NCBI GenBank assembly: GCA_002705055.1
Contig: PAHY01000009.1
Coordinates: 1 to 64,000 of the forward strand
Direction: 5' to 3'
DNA length: 64,000 nt
From: Planctomycetota bacterium
GTDB taxonomy: Bacteria > Planctomycetota > UBA1135
Shown here: positions 1 through 9,012 of the stretch, piece after piece
How the letters are laid out: every line of letters starts with the position of its first letter
How positions within the stretch are numbered: position 1 is the stretch's first letter
Program-made: the position numbers and the translations under genes
The notes under the pieces: model-generated
Told to the model about the DNA's origin: nothing
Database searches by the model: none
What the model saw: only the letters and a program-made list of their open reading frames with translations

Positions 1-70
1 CGAGGTTGAAGAGGCTTGCGCCGCGATGCGCGCCGAGCCGCCCACCCTGGAAACGGAGATGGTGTCCTGA
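1..70 (+). CDS. C-terminal end of an upstream gene (partial)
   Basis: An open frame entering the window at base 2 gives 22 codons ending ...PTLETEMVS and a TGA at 68-70. That TGA overlaps the ATG of the ABC ATPase gene (TGATG, 68-72), the usual sign of translational coupling, so this is probably the last part of the preceding gene in the same operon. Too short to identify. Confidence 0.45.
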   Translation, partial: EVEEACAAMRAEPPTLETEMVS

Positions 71-1008
71 TGAGTGAACTCGCCCTCGAACTGCGCGGGG
101 TCAGCAAGCATTACGGCGATCTGAAAGCCGTCCGCGAAGTCGACATCGCGGTTCCGGCGGGAGCCATCTACGGCTTTCTCGGACCGAACGGTGCCGGCAA
201 GACCACGACCATTCGCATGATCCTGGACATCGTCAAGCCGACGGCCGGGACGATCTCGGTGCTGGGTGCGCCCAGCGCGCTCGACGTCCGCGAGCGGATC
301 GGCTACCTGCCCGAGGAAAAAGGCCTCTACAAGAAGATGAAGGCCTCCTCGATCATCGCCTACTTCGCCGGCCTGAAGGGGATCGATCGCAAGACGGCAC
401 GGACCCGCGCCTACGAGCTGCTCGAGCGCTACGGCCTCAAGGACTTCGCCGACGCCAAGATCGAGACGCTGTCCAAGGGAATGGGCCAGAAGGTGCAGGT
501 GCTCGCGTCGATCGCCCACCAGCCCGAATTCGTGATCCTCGACGAGCCCTTCTCTGGGCTCGACCCGGTCAACCAGCAGGTGATGGAGGACGTCATCAAG
601 GACCTCTCCAAGGCCGGCTCGACGATCATCTTCTCGACTCACGTCATGTCGCACGCCGAGCGGATCTGCGACCGCATCCTGCTGATCGCCAAGGGCACCA
701 AGATCTTCGACGGCACCATCGACGAGGCCAAGAAGAAGATCCCGAACCGCGTGCGCCTGCAGGCCGACGCCGGGAATGACCAGCTCCGTGCTCTGCCCGG
801 AGTGCTGCAGGTCGACGCCGTCGAGGACGATCTCCATGAGGATCTTTGGGATCTGACCATTGAGGAGGGCGCGGAAGCGCAGCAGATCCTGCAGACCTGC
901 TTTGCCCAGGGCATCACCCTGCGATCCTTCGATCACAACGAGCCGACCCTCCACGATGTGTTCGTGGAACTGGTCGGAGAAGACGCGCGGGAGGCGCAGA
1001 AGCGATGA
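70..1008 (+). CDS. ABC transporter ATP-binding protein, NatA type
   Basis: Cytoplasmic ATPase subunit of an ABC-2 type exporter. With the ATG at 70 the protein has 312 residues: Walker A GPNGAGKTT at residues 38-46, an ABC signature read as LSKGMGQKVQ, Walker B VILDEPFSGLDP and the switch His in STHVMSH. The roughly 80-residue tail after the ATPase core is typical of NatA/YhaQ-like proteins (DUF4162-like). A TTG at 16 would add 18 Arg/Ala-rich residues that look non-coding; ATG 70 has a GGAG at 55-58 and overlaps the previous stop. The next gene, overlapping by ATGA, is its permease. Substrate unknown; Na+ export is only the family precedent. Confidence 0.9.
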   Translation: MSELALELRGVSKHYGDLKAVREVDIAVPAGAIYGFLGPNGAGKTTTIRMILDIVKPTAGTISVLGAPSALDVRERIGYLPEEKGLYKKMKASSIIAYFAGLKGIDRKTARTRAYELLERYGLKDFADAKIETLSKGMGQKVQVLASIAHQPEFVILDEPFSGLDPVNQQVMEDVIKDLSKAGSTIIFSTHVMSHAERICDRILLIAKGTKIFDGTIDEAKKKIPNRVRLQADAGNDQLRALPGVLQVDAVEDDLHEDLWDLTIEEGAEAQQILQTCFAQGITLRSFDHNEPTLHDVFVELVGEDAREAQKR

Positions 1009-2675
1009 GAAATGCTCTGATGGTCGCGGCGCGCGAGTACGCCGAGAACGCGCGCACCAAAGGCTTCTGGATCGGCATCCTGATGGTGCCCGTGCTGCTG
1101 GTCGGCGCGGTCTTCGTCATGCGCTGGCTGGCTTCGGACGCCACGCCGACGCGCCATTACGTCGTGGTCGATCAGACCGGGCGTTACGAAGACGCGCTGC
1201 AGCGGCGCATGGACCTACGCTACGCCGCGTCGGCCTTCTCGTCCTACAGCAGCTGGGTGCAGCGCAACCAGAAGGAGGAGTTCAAGGGCGTCGAGGTGGA
1301 CCTCGAGTCCATGCCGGCGATGAATCTCGCCGACTTCAACGCGGACACCTTCCTCGACCGGCTGATCGAAGAGCAGGGCGAAGAGAAGTTCGAAGCGCTG
1401 ATCGAGCCGGGCGGCTTCGATGAGCTGGTGGAGCAGGCTCGTCCTCGCTTGGTCGAAACGGCCGGCGAGTTCGAGGTGCCGCGCCGCTTCTTCCGCAGCC
1501 TGCCGCTGCCGGCCGATCTCGGGATCGACCCGATGACGGCCAAGCCGGACGAGGTCGCTGAGGCGCTCAAGCCCTATCTGCGGGGAGAGAAGGAAATGCA
1601 GGTCGACGGCAAGCCGGTGCAGCTCTTCGCCGCGCTGATCATCCCCGCCGAGGTGGACGAACACTTCGACCCGCTCCCGGAGGGCGAGACGGAGTCGAGC
1701 GGCGTCATTGGTGATGTCGCCGATGGCATCCGCGCGCTGACCGGGGCCAATCAGCCGCCGCCGGTGCAGTACTGGAGCGGCAACCTCGCCGACTCCGACC
1801 TGTTCGAGCGGCTGCGCGGCAACCTCGACCGTGAGCTGCGTCAGAGCCAGTTCGTCAAGCGCGGCATCGACGTCGGTCTGGTGGCGGGCGTGCAGCGCAT
1901 GGCGCTGCCCATCAAGAAGCTCGACCCGGACAAAGAGACGGGCAAGGAGGAAGTCAGCCAGGCCGACGTGCTGCGCGAGAACGCGCCGATCGGCTTCGTC
2001 TACATCCTCTGGATCAGCATCATGCAGGTCGCGTCGATGCTGCTGAACAACACCATCGAGGAGAAGTCGAACCGCATCATCGAGGTGCTGCTGTCCTCGG
2101 TGACCGCCTGGGAACTGATGGCGGGCAAGCTGCTGGGCATCGCCGCGATCGGCCTGACCATGCTGCTGACCTGGATCGCCTCCGCGGCGGCCATGCTGTG
2201 GTATTGGGCTTCCCCGGAAGCCGAGGCGATCACCAACCTCGCGAGCGTCATCTTCGACAGCACGCTGCTGCCGGCCTTCGTGTTCTACTTCCTGCTGGGC
2301 TACTTCATGTACGCCAGCATCTTCCTGGCGATCGGCTCGATCTGCAACACGATCAAGGAAGCGCAGAACTTCATGGGTCCGGTGATGATGATCATGATCG
2401 TCCCGATCTTGACCATGGCCTTCATCCCGAAGGACCCGCACGGCACCCTGGCCACGGTGCTGTCGTGGATTCCGCTCTACACGCCCTTCGTGATGATGAA
2501 CCGCGCGGCCGCGGATCCGCCGGCCTTCGATCTCTACGGCACTGCGATCATGCTGGTCTTCGCCAACATCGCGATGCTGTGGCTGTGCGGTCGGATCTTC
2601 CGCACCGGCATCCTGCGCACGGGTCAGCCGCCGCGCTTCAAAGAGTTGTTGGGCTGGCTGCGTCGCGGCGACTAG
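1005..2675 (+). CDS. ABC-2 type permease, NatB-like
   Basis: Membrane partner of the preceding ATPase; start and stop overlap as ATGA (1005-1008). 556 residues: one N-terminal transmembrane helix (about 20-42, GFWIGILMVPVLLVGAVF), a long extracytoplasmic domain of about 270 residues, then about five helices from residue 330 onward containing EEKSNRIIEVLLSSVT, the conserved ABC-2 motif after the first helix of that bundle. This N-helix/large loop/C-bundle layout is the NatB (ABC2_membrane_3) arrangement. The stop TAG shares the tetranucleotide CTAG (2672-2675) with the convergent DUF309 gene. Confidence 0.88.
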   Translation: MRNALMVAAREYAENARTKGFWIGILMVPVLLVGAVFVMRWLASDATPTRHYVVVDQTGRYEDALQRRMDLRYAASAFSSYSSWVQRNQKEEFKGVEVDLESMPAMNLADFNADTFLDRLIEEQGEEKFEALIEPGGFDELVEQARPRLVETAGEFEVPRRFFRSLPLPADLGIDPMTAKPDEVAEALKPYLRGEKEMQVDGKPVQLFAALIIPAEVDEHFDPLPEGETESSGVIGDVADGIRALTGANQPPPVQYWSGNLADSDLFERLRGNLDRELRQSQFVKRGIDVGLVAGVQRMALPIKKLDPDKETGKEEVSQADVLRENAPIGFVYILWISIMQVASMLLNNTIEEKSNRIIEVLLSSVTAWELMAGKLLGIAAIGLTMLLTWIASAAAMLWYWASPEAEAITNLASVIFDSTLLPAFVFYFLLGYFMYASIFLAIGSICNTIKEAQNFMGPVMMIMIVPILTMAFIPKDPHGTLATVLSWIPLYTPFVMMNRAAADPPAFDLYGTAIMLVFANIAMLWLCGRIFRTGILRTGQPPRFKELLGWLRRGD

Positions 2676-3079
2676 TCGGCGTGTCCGTCCCGGCCGCAGC
2701 GCGGCCAACCCGACGGGGGAGGGGCTTCGGCCTCCTCCCCCGTTTGCTTTGCCGCGCGCAGGGTGGCGAAGGCTTGCGCGCTCCAGGCCAGCGCGTCGGC
2801 GCTGCTGCACCAGGGCGGCATTCCCGGGGTCTGCGGCGTCGCCAGCTTGCGCTCGGCCCGTTCGAGCAGGCGCCGCGCGGCCTCCCAGCGCTGACCCTGC
2901 CAATGATGCATCGCGACGGCGAGCTGGATCATGCCCTGGAGGAAGCGCGCCCGCGCGCCTCCGGATTCCAGCCAGAGCTCCTCCCAGACCTCATGAGCGT
3001 CGAAGGCCTCGCCCGCGTTGAGCAGGGCGAGGCCTTCGAGAAAGGAAGCTGCGCTCGGATCAGCGGGTGCCGTCGCCAT
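2672..3079 (-). CDS. DUF309 family protein
   Basis: 135 residues from the ATG at 3079. The core LLNAGEAFDAHEVWEELWLE with a following FLQGMIQLAVAMHHW matches DUF309, a small helical family with a conserved HEVWE/ LQG pattern and no assigned biochemical role. An upstream in-frame extension to 3241 is Arg/Ser-rich, lies inside the neighbouring HEAT gene and is discarded. The start overlaps the end of that gene by 20 bp, so the two are probably co-translated. Convergent with the NatB permease, sharing CTAG at the stops. Confidence 0.75.
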   Translation of the reverse strand: MATAPADPSAASFLEGLALLNAGEAFDAHEVWEELWLESGGARARFLQGMIQLAVAMHHWQGQRWEAARRLLERAERKLATPQTPGMPPWCSSADALAWSAQAFATLRAAKQTGEEAEAPPPSGWPRCGRDGHAD

Positions 3080-4019
3080 CCGGATCGTCCTTGCCGCCGC
3101 CGTCGCCGGACTCCTTCTTCTCGGCTTCTTCCTTGCGCTTCTCCTCGGCGCGCTTCTTACGCTCCTCGGCCTTCTTGCGCAGCTCTTCGAGTTCTTCCGG
3201 GGTGGCGTCGCCGAAGCCGTCCTTGCCCTGCTTGCGGGCAAGTTCCATCAGCTCCTTGTCTTCCGGGGTGGCCCACAGCTCCATCCAGGCGGAGCGACCC
3301 TTCTTGGTGTCGAGCTCCTGCTCTTGCTTGGTCAGCTCCAGCCCGCGCTTGTTGTCGTTCCACCAGGCGATCCAGTCGTCCTGGTTGGGGCGCACGCTGG
3401 CGCCGGTCAGCACGACCAGCGAAGTGTGAATCTCGGTCATCTGCGGGTGACGGCGGCGAGCCGCGCCCGAAACCAGGCAGTCCATCAGCGCCTCGACGCT
3501 CTCGACCTCGCGAATCCGGCCGAGCGCCAGGATGCGGGCGCGCGTCACCTTGTCGCCGCGGTTCGTCTTGTTCAGATCGTCCGACAGGATCTTGATCGCG
3601 CGCTTGTCGCCCTTCTGTCCGAGCGCGTAGTAGTACTCCTCGGCGCAGCGCTCGTCCTCGAGGATCTTCTTGTTGGACTTCTGCTTGAGCAGCACCTTCA
3701 AGGCTTCCTCGTCCTGGTTGTAGCGCAGAGTCTGGACCGTCAGGTAACGGACCTCGGCGTCCTTGTGCTTGAGGAAGCCGCTGAGTTCCTTGACGACCTT
3801 CTTGTCGGCGACGCGACCGGCGTCCTCGATCGCGATGAAGATCAGGTCGAGTTCCCCCGACTTGTCGGCGGCTTCCAGCAGCTCGACGGCGCGCTCGGGG
3901 GTGAGCTCTTCTTCCTCCTGCACCTCTTCAGAAGGAGGTGTGGGCTCGTCGGTTTCGGGTGCTGGATCCTGCGGCAGGGCCGGCAGGAGGCTGAGAAACA
4001 GGGTAGAGAGCAGACTCAT
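3060..4019 (-). CDS. secreted HEAT-repeat protein
   Basis: 319 residues with a short signal peptide (MSLLSTLFLSLLPALPQ), an acidic linker, then HEAT-like helical repeats (about 45-200: KDAEVRYLTVQTLR, DKVTRARILALGRI) ending in NQDDWIAWWNDNKRG, a Trp-rich closing motif often seen after HEAT repeats in planctomycete-style secreted proteins. The last 70 residues are a Glu/Lys-rich, probably helical and charged tail (KKAEERKKRAEEKRKEE). Likely a periplasmic protein-protein scaffold; no enzymatic motif is seen. It is followed directly by the DUF309 gene. Confidence 0.7.
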   Translation of the reverse strand: MSLLSTLFLSLLPALPQDPAPETDEPTPPSEEVQEEEELTPERAVELLEAADKSGELDLIFIAIEDAGRVADKKVVKELSGFLKHKDAEVRYLTVQTLRYNQDEEALKVLLKQKSNKKILEDERCAEEYYYALGQKGDKRAIKILSDDLNKTNRGDKVTRARILALGRIREVESVEALMDCLVSGAARRRHPQMTEIHTSLVVLTGASVRPNQDDWIAWWNDNKRGLELTKQEQELDTKKGRSAWMELWATPEDKELMELARKQGKDGFGDATPEELEELRKKAEERKKRAEEKRKEEAEKKESGDGGGKDDPDGDGTR

Positions 4020-4185
4020 GATCGAGGCGAAGGCTCAGGGGGCTCACCGAGTCAACACCTGAGGCCCTTCAGGGTTTCGACGGGTGCGCCCGGCGCACCG
4101 TTCCGTTCGATTGTGCCGAAACAGGCCGCCTTCTTTCTTATTTCGGCCAAATCGGCCGCAAGTTCAGGCGAAACAGGGGTTTCGG

Positions 4186-5367
4186 CTAGACCGTGGCAGC
4201 TCGTCCCGAGACGATCCAGGCGCGGAATCGCTCGAAGAGGTGCTGCGGATCGTGCGGACCCGGGGCGGCTTCGGGGTGGTACTGCACTGAAAAGACCGGC
4301 AGGGACTCGTGCTCCATGCCGGCGACTGTGCCGTCGTTCCCGTTGCGGTGCGTGATCCGCAGGCCGGACTCCGCCAGGCTGTCCGCATCGACCGCAAAGC
4401 CGTGGTTCTGCGAGCTGATGTCGATCCGGCCGTCAGTTTCCACGACGGGATGGTTCGCGCCGTGGTGGCCGAACTTCATCTTGTAGGTGCCCGCGCCAAA
4501 GACGTGCGCGAGGATTTGATGTCCCAGGCAGATGCCAAAGGTGGGCAGGCCCTGCTCCACCAGCTTGCGCACTTCGGCATGCGCGCCGGTGACGGCGGCC
4601 GGGTCGCCCGGTCCGTTGGACAGGAATAGGCCATCCGGCTTCAACTCCATGACCGCTTCGGCGCTCGTCTGGGCCGGGACCACGGTCAGGCGCATGCCGC
4701 TCGAAACCAGGCAGCGCAGAATGTTGCGCTTCACGCCGAAGTCGTAGCAGACGACGTGAGGCGCGTCGGCCGGCAGCGGCTTGGCCATCGTGCTGGCGTG
4801 ATTGCCTTCCGGTGCTGGAGGAAGCGGCTCCTCCCAGTTGTAGGGCGCGCTGCAGCTGACCTGGGAAGCCAGATCCATGCCTTCCAGGCTGGGGTGCTGG
4901 CGCGCGGCCTCGGCGAGGGCGTCGACGTCGAAGCGCTCGGTCGACAGGACGGCGCGCAGCGCACCATGCTCGCGCAGCATCAGCGTGAGCTCGCGGGTGT
5001 CGACGCCTTCGATGCCCAGCACTTCGCGCTGCACGAGGTACTCGCCGAGCGTCATGTCGGCGCGCCAGTTCGAAGCGCGCGGCGCGAGCTGACGCATGAT
5101 CAGCGCTTCGGCCCAGCAGCGATCGGACTCGTCATCGGCCAGCGCGATCCCGTAGTTGCCAATCTGCGGGTAGGTCATGACCACGCCCTGGCCGGCGTAG
5201 GACGGATCGGTCAAGATCTCCTGGTAGCCAGTCATCGCGGTATTGAAGACCAGCTCAAAGGCGCGCTCGCCCTCGGCGCCTACCGAGAAGCCAGGGAAGG
5301 AGGAGCCATCCTCAAGAACCAGGATGGCCGGGCGCGGTGCGGCCGAAGCGGGGAGGTCGGAGCCCAT
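4186..5367 (-). CDS. carA: carbamoyl-phosphate synthase small (glutaminase) subunit
   Basis: Hydrolyses glutamine and passes ammonia to CarB to make carbamoyl phosphate for arginine and pyrimidine synthesis. 393 residues, usual family length. The N-terminal CarA domain has FNTAMTGYQEILTDPSY (about 41-57); the class I glutaminase domain (about 205-390) has LSNGPGDP, nucleophile Cys280 in GICLGHQ and His364/Glu366 in QYHPE. The triad is complete. carB is not in the window. The preceding HEAT gene ends 9 bp upstream; GATAAT at 5376-5381 could serve as a -10 for an own short-leader transcript. Confidence 0.97.
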   Translation of the reverse strand: MGSDLPASAAPRPAILVLEDGSSFPGFSVGAEGERAFELVFNTAMTGYQEILTDPSYAGQGVVMTYPQIGNYGIALADDESDRCWAEALIMRQLAPRASNWRADMTLGEYLVQREVLGIEGVDTRELTLMLREHGALRAVLSTERFDVDALAEAARQHPSLEGMDLASQVSCSAPYNWEEPLPPAPEGNHASTMAKPLPADAPHVVCYDFGVKRNILRCLVSSGMRLTVVPAQTSAEAVMELKPDGLFLSNGPGDPAAVTGAHAEVRKLVEQGLPTFGICLGHQILAHVFGAGTYKMKFGHHGANHPVVETDGRIDISSQNHGFAVDADSLAESGLRITHRNGNDGTVAGMEHESLPVFSVQYHPEAAPGPHDPQHLFERFRAWIVSGRAATV

Positions 5368-5375
5368 CGGGCCCC

Positions 5376-5381
5376 ATTATC
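5376..5381 (-). promoter_or_regulatory. possible -10 hexamer for carA
   Basis: GATAAT read on the minus strand, 8 nt before the carA ATG. It overlaps the stop of the upstream gene, so it may be chance. Confidence 0.3.
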
Positions 5382-6534
5382 GCTCTTCGTGCCAGCGCAA
5401 CCAGTCCTCTGCGCGGGGACCCGGGTTCTGGCGGGTCAGTTTCTGCAGCGAGCCCATGATCGTGCGCACGAGGCGCACCGAGACGACCCGCACCTGCAGC
5501 GAAACGCCCTCCTGAATCACGACCACGCGCGGGTCGGCGATGGCGCTGGCCTGGGCGATCTCGACGTCGAAATCGGCCACGACCGAGACCTGGCGGCCGA
5601 AGTAGGCGGTGGCCTGGGCCCCGCCGCCGCTGGTGGTCGAGGAGAACAGCGGCACCATCAGCACGTCGACCGTCAGCGCATCGCCGTGGTTGCCGAGGTG
5701 CTCGGCCGCGTAGACGCGCTCGTCCTCGCTCTTGCCGCGCCACAGCTTGGAGGAAAAGGCGCTGAGCGCGCGACCGCTGTCGAGCTGCATCAGCGTGTCG
5801 GCGGCGGCCGTACGCACCGGCAGGAAGTCGTCCTGGATCGCGGTGCTGAGCAGCGGGGAGAAGGCCTGGTCCTCTTGGACGCGCGCGGCCACCAGCGCGG
5901 CGGCGCGACGCACCGAGGGGTTGCGGTCGCGCAGGCCGCGGCGAATGTCGGCCAGACCCAGCTTGAGGTCCTGGCGCAGCGAGTCCCGCTCGAACTCGGC
6001 GATCAGGCGACCGGTGTAAAGCGCAGACTCGCCCGGCTTGCTCTTGCGGATGCGGTCCCAGAGGTACTCGACCCGGTCCTGGCCCTTCAGCTTCTCGGGC
6101 ACGGAATCAAACCACGGCCCCCAGGCTTCCAGTGCGCTGAGCACCGCTGCCTGATCGAAGGCTTCGGCCTTGCGGCCTTTGAGCCGAGCCGCCTCAAAGA
6201 GCGGCTCGAGAAAACCGCGCCGCGAGGCTTCGGCGAGGTACGCGTCGTAGTCGTACTCCCGGATCGACTCGAGGACCTTCCACTCGCTGTCGCCATCGAT
6301 GACGGACTCGACCGGATTGCCCGGGCACAGGAAGGTGCCCCACGGAGTCTCAAAGCGCTCCGCGCCAGGCTCTGCCTCGACGCACAGAATTCGCCGGCCG
6401 TCCTGGAGGCGAGCGATCTGGTACTCGGGGCCCAACGCGACCGCCGATGCCGGGCGGAACTCGGCGCCGGCCTTGGGCGCAGGCGCGAGCGCGGGCAGCG
6501 GCAGCAGGAGCACGGCGGGGGCGAGCGACAGCAT
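5377..6534 (-). CDS. secreted HEAT-repeat-like protein
   Basis: 385 residues, signal peptide MLSLAPAVLLLPLPALAPAP. The middle (about 185-290) holds HEAT-like repeats (DRNPSVRRAAALVAARVQED, QDDFLPVRTAAADTLMQLD, DERVYAAEHLGNHGD). The C-terminus ends RAEDWLRWHEER, the same Trp-containing closing motif as the other HEAT protein in this gene group, suggesting common ancestry. Exported, probably periplasmic; the function cannot be named. The ATG at 6534 is only 5 nt behind a TAGGCT hexamer, so a leaderless transcript is predicted. Confidence 0.7.
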   Translation of the reverse strand: MLSLAPAVLLLPLPALAPAPKAGAEFRPASAVALGPEYQIARLQDGRRILCVEAEPGAERFETPWGTFLCPGNPVESVIDGDSEWKVLESIREYDYDAYLAEASRRGFLEPLFEAARLKGRKAEAFDQAAVLSALEAWGPWFDSVPEKLKGQDRVEYLWDRIRKSKPGESALYTGRLIAEFERDSLRQDLKLGLADIRRGLRDRNPSVRRAAALVAARVQEDQAFSPLLSTAIQDDFLPVRTAAADTLMQLDSGRALSAFSSKLWRGKSEDERVYAAEHLGNHGDALTVDVLMVPLFSSTTSGGGAQATAYFGRQVSVVADFDVEIAQASAIADPRVVVIQEGVSLQVRVVSVRLVRTIMGSLQKLTRQNPGPRAEDWLRWHEER

Positions 6535-6539
6535 GCCCC

Positions 6540-6545
6540 AGCCTA
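6540..6545 (-). promoter_or_regulatory. -10 hexamer TAGGCT, leaderless start
   Basis: TAGGCT on the minus strand with 5 nt to the ATG at 6534; one of the recurrent TANNNT elements in this window. Confidence 0.5.
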
Positions 6546-6604
6546 ACCGGGGGCGTCGCCCCGGTAACCCGGCGAATCGCGGCCGCCGAGGCGTGCGATG
6601 CCGC

Positions 6605-7633
6605 TCAGCTGGCCATCACGTCAAGCAGCAGGTCGGCCGTCTCGCCCGCCTGCAGCCGCGCGTGGCCCAATCCGGCGATCATGACGGCGTTATCGGTGCA
6701 GTGCTCGGGGCGGGCGAAGACCGCTTCCACGCCGCGTCGGGCTGCCGCCACCGCCATGTCCTCTCGCAGGCGGCGGTTGCAGGCCACGCCGCCGCCGATC
6801 AGGATCCGCGGGATGCCGTGCTGCTTGCTCGCGCGCAGGCACTTGCGGATCAGCGTGTCCATGACCGCCGCTTCAAAGGAGGCCGCCATGCCGGCGAGGT
6901 TGCTGGACTCGGGCAGGGTCGGATCCTCGCGTTTGCCGCCCGGCCCTTTCAGCTTGTAGAGCATCGCGGTCTTCATGCCCGAGAAGCTGAACTCAAGCGA
7001 GTCCGGGCCGAGCAGCGGGCGCTTGAAGGCATAGGCTTTCGGGTCGCCGTCGGTCGCGGCCTTCTGAATCGCGGGGCCGCCCGGGTAGCCGAGCTCGAGC
7101 ATGGCCGCCGCCTTGTCGAGAGCTTCGCCGGCCGCATCGTCGCGGGTGGCGCCGAGCAGCGTGTGATCGAGCGGCGAATCGGTGCGATAGAGCGAGGTGT
7201 GTCCGCCCGACACCACCAGCGTGATGTACGGGAACTGCCAGTCTTCCACTGACATCAGCGCGGCGTAGACGTGCGCTTCGATGTGGTGCACCGGGATCAG
7301 CGGTTTGTCCCAGGCCCAGGCCAGCGACTTGGCCGCCGTGACGCCGACCAGCAGCGACCCTAGCAGTCCGGGCCGCGCGGTCACGGCGATGCCGGCGAGA
7401 TCCTCGCGGCGGCAGCCCGCTTCGCGCAACGCCTCGTCGACGGTCGGAACGATCGCGCGCAGATGCGAGCGCCCGGCGATCTCCGGCACCACGCCACCCC
7501 AGGCAGCGTGTTCGGCGATCTGGCTGCGGACGACCGAAGAAAGCGCTTCGCGGCCGCCGCGGACCACCGCCGCGGCCGTCTCGTCGCAGGAAGACTCAAT
7601 CCCGAGGATCAAAGCGTCGGCGTCAGACATCAT
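6605..7633 (-). CDS. tsaD: tRNA N6-adenosine threonylcarbamoyltransferase TsaD
   Basis: Transfers the threonylcarbamoyl group onto A37 of ANN-decoding tRNAs, with TsaB/TsaE as known partners (not in this window). 342 residues, usual length. N-terminal ILGIESSCDETAAAVV, metal-binding HHIEAH (about 115-120), VSGGHTSL, the GDA(A)GEALDKAAAMLEL region and C-terminal CTDNAVMIAG are all present. The ORF opens with two Met codons; either could be the start. ATGA overlap (7630-7633) with the upstream S41 protease gene means coupled translation. Confidence 0.97.
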   Translation of the reverse strand: MMSDADALILGIESSCDETAAAVVRGGREALSSVVRSQIAEHAAWGGVVPEIAGRSHLRAIVPTVDEALREAGCRREDLAGIAVTARPGLLGSLLVGVTAAKSLAWAWDKPLIPVHHIEAHVYAALMSVEDWQFPYITLVVSGGHTSLYRTDSPLDHTLLGATRDDAAGEALDKAAAMLELGYPGGPAIQKAATDGDPKAYAFKRPLLGPDSLEFSFSGMKTAMLYKLKGPGGKREDPTLPESSNLAGMAASFEAAVMDTLIRKCLRASKQHGIPRILIGGGVACNRRLREDMAVAAARRGVEAVFARPEHCTDNAVMIAGLGHARLQAGETADLLLDVMAS

Positions 7634-8943
7634 CCGGTGGGGGGCGGCACGACGGTGCGCAGCGCGGCGAGAGCATGATTGGTCGCCGGGTCGGTGGGGT
7701 GCGCCGGGTAGTTCTCAAGGAACTCCCAGATGGCCACCGCTTCATCACGATAGGCCTCGGGGATCGGGTCCTGCTGCAGCGCCGCCATGATCAGCCGCTG
7801 GCGCTCGAATGATTGCGGGGGGACGGGCAGATCGGGTTCGATTCCGCCCGGCATGCGCGGGTCGAAGTGGCCTTCGATGATCCGTCCCGCCGGAGTGACG
7901 TAGTACCCCGCGGTGAACTTGATCACGAAGTCGCCGTCTTCGTACTTCTGCACCTGCTGGTAGACGCCCTTGCCGTAGGACCGATCGCCAGCGATCACCG
8001 CGGCGCCGCGATCACGCAAGGCGGCGGCCAGGACTTCGCTGCCGGAGGCCGCGTGCTCGTTCAGCAGCACGACGATGGGCAGGTCGAGGTCGCGGTAGTC
8101 ATCGGGATCGGCGCGGCGGACCTGGTGCGTATTGCCGCGGCCTTCGAGCGTGCAGATCACGCCCCCTTCGACAAAGCGCGCCGCGCAGGCCACCGCCGCA
8201 TCAAGCAGGCCGCCGCGGTTAAAGCGCAGGTCGAGCACCAGCCCCTGCATGCCCTGCTCAAGCAGCTGATCCAGCGCGGCGTCGAGCTCCTGCGGGGTGC
8301 TGCGGGCGAAGGAGCGAATGTGGATTCGCCCCAGCCGCTGCGCCGGGTCGAGCATCTCGGCGCGGCCGACGGTGCCGGTGGGGACCGCCTCGCGCGGGAT
8401 CTCAACCGCGAAGATCTCGCCGTCGCGATGACGGCGCAGCTGCAGATGCACCGTGGTGCGCGGCTCGCCCTTGATGCGCGCGACCAGCACATCGACATCC
8501 ATGCCCTCGGCGCTCTCGCCGTCGACGGCCAGAATCTGATCGCCGGGCCGCAGCCCGGCGCGCTCGGCCGGGCCGCCGGGCTGCGGATAACGCACCCTGC
8601 CGCCTTCGGCGATGATCGCGCCGATGCCGATCAGCCGTCCGGAGCTCTGCTCGTGGTAGGTCGAGACCTCGTCGGGACCGACGAAGGAGGAGTACTCATC
8701 GCCCAGCGCTTCGATCATCGCGCGTACGCCGGTGCGCATCAGCTCCTGCTCGTTGAGCGGCACGACGTAGTCGTCGACCAGCCGATCGTGCACATCCGAC
8801 AGGATCTGCTCCTCGGTGCTGGACAGCGAGCGCGCCAGGACCGGGCCGAACACGGCCTGGGCAAGCACCACGCCCAGCCCGGTCAGCGAGATCCCGAGCA
8901 GCATTCCGGCCGCGAAGGCCTGGCGGTCGTGGCGGGTAGGCAC
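7630..8943 (-). CDS. carboxyl-terminal processing protease, S41 family
   Basis: Serine protease of the CtpA/Prc family, anchored in the inner membrane by one N-terminal helix (about 10-37) and facing the periplasm. PDZ domain about 95-185 (GPAERAGLRPGDQILAVDG). The protease domain has Ser300 in EHAASGSEV and Lys325 in DRSYGKG; their spacing of 25 residues equals that of the Prc Ser/Lys dyad. 437 residues. The GTG start at 8943 is chosen because TAGAAT lies 6 nt upstream of it. First gene of the tsaD transcription unit. Confidence 0.92.
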   Translation of the reverse strand: MPTRHDRQAFAAGMLLGISLTGLGVVLAQAVFGPVLARSLSSTEEQILSDVHDRLVDDYVVPLNEQELMRTGVRAMIEALGDEYSSFVGPDEVSTYHEQSSGRLIGIGAIIAEGGRVRYPQPGGPAERAGLRPGDQILAVDGESAEGMDVDVLVARIKGEPRTTVHLQLRRHRDGEIFAVEIPREAVPTGTVGRAEMLDPAQRLGRIHIRSFARSTPQELDAALDQLLEQGMQGLVLDLRFNRGGLLDAAVACAARFVEGGVICTLEGRGNTHQVRRADPDDYRDLDLPIVVLLNEHAASGSEVLAAALRDRGAAVIAGDRSYGKGVYQQVQKYEDGDFVIKFTAGYYVTPAGRIIEGHFDPRMPGGIEPDLPVPPQSFERQRLIMAALQQDPIPEAYRDEAVAIWEFLENYPAHPTDPATNHALAALRTVVPPPTG

Positions 8944-8949
8944 GGCTTG

Positions 8950-8955
8950 ATTCTA
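8950..8955 (-). promoter_or_regulatory. -10 hexamer TAGAAT, leaderless GTG start
   Basis: TAGAAT on the minus strand, 6 nt before the GTG at 8943; predicted transcription start is at or next to the start codon. Confidence 0.55.
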
Positions 8956-8999
8956 TCTCGCGTGCCTTGCCGGGTTTCCGTTCCGGGGGTGCCGCGGGG

Positions 9000-9005
9000 T
9001 AGACT
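9000..9005 (+). promoter_or_regulatory. -10 hexamer TAGACT, leaderless start
   Basis: TAGACT with 7 nt to the ATG at 9013; no Shine-Dalgarno sequence in the gap. Confidence 0.55.
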
Positions 9006-9012
9006 GCCGGCG

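Noticed and set aside
1215-2903. 562-codon minus-strand ORF across the NatB gene
   Set aside because: Shadow frame of the permease and DUF309 genes, no recognisable domain.
7813-9012. N-terminal extension of the transglutaminase-fold gene to 726 codons
   Set aside because: The extension is antisense to the S41 protease gene; a lipobox signal peptide starts at 9013.
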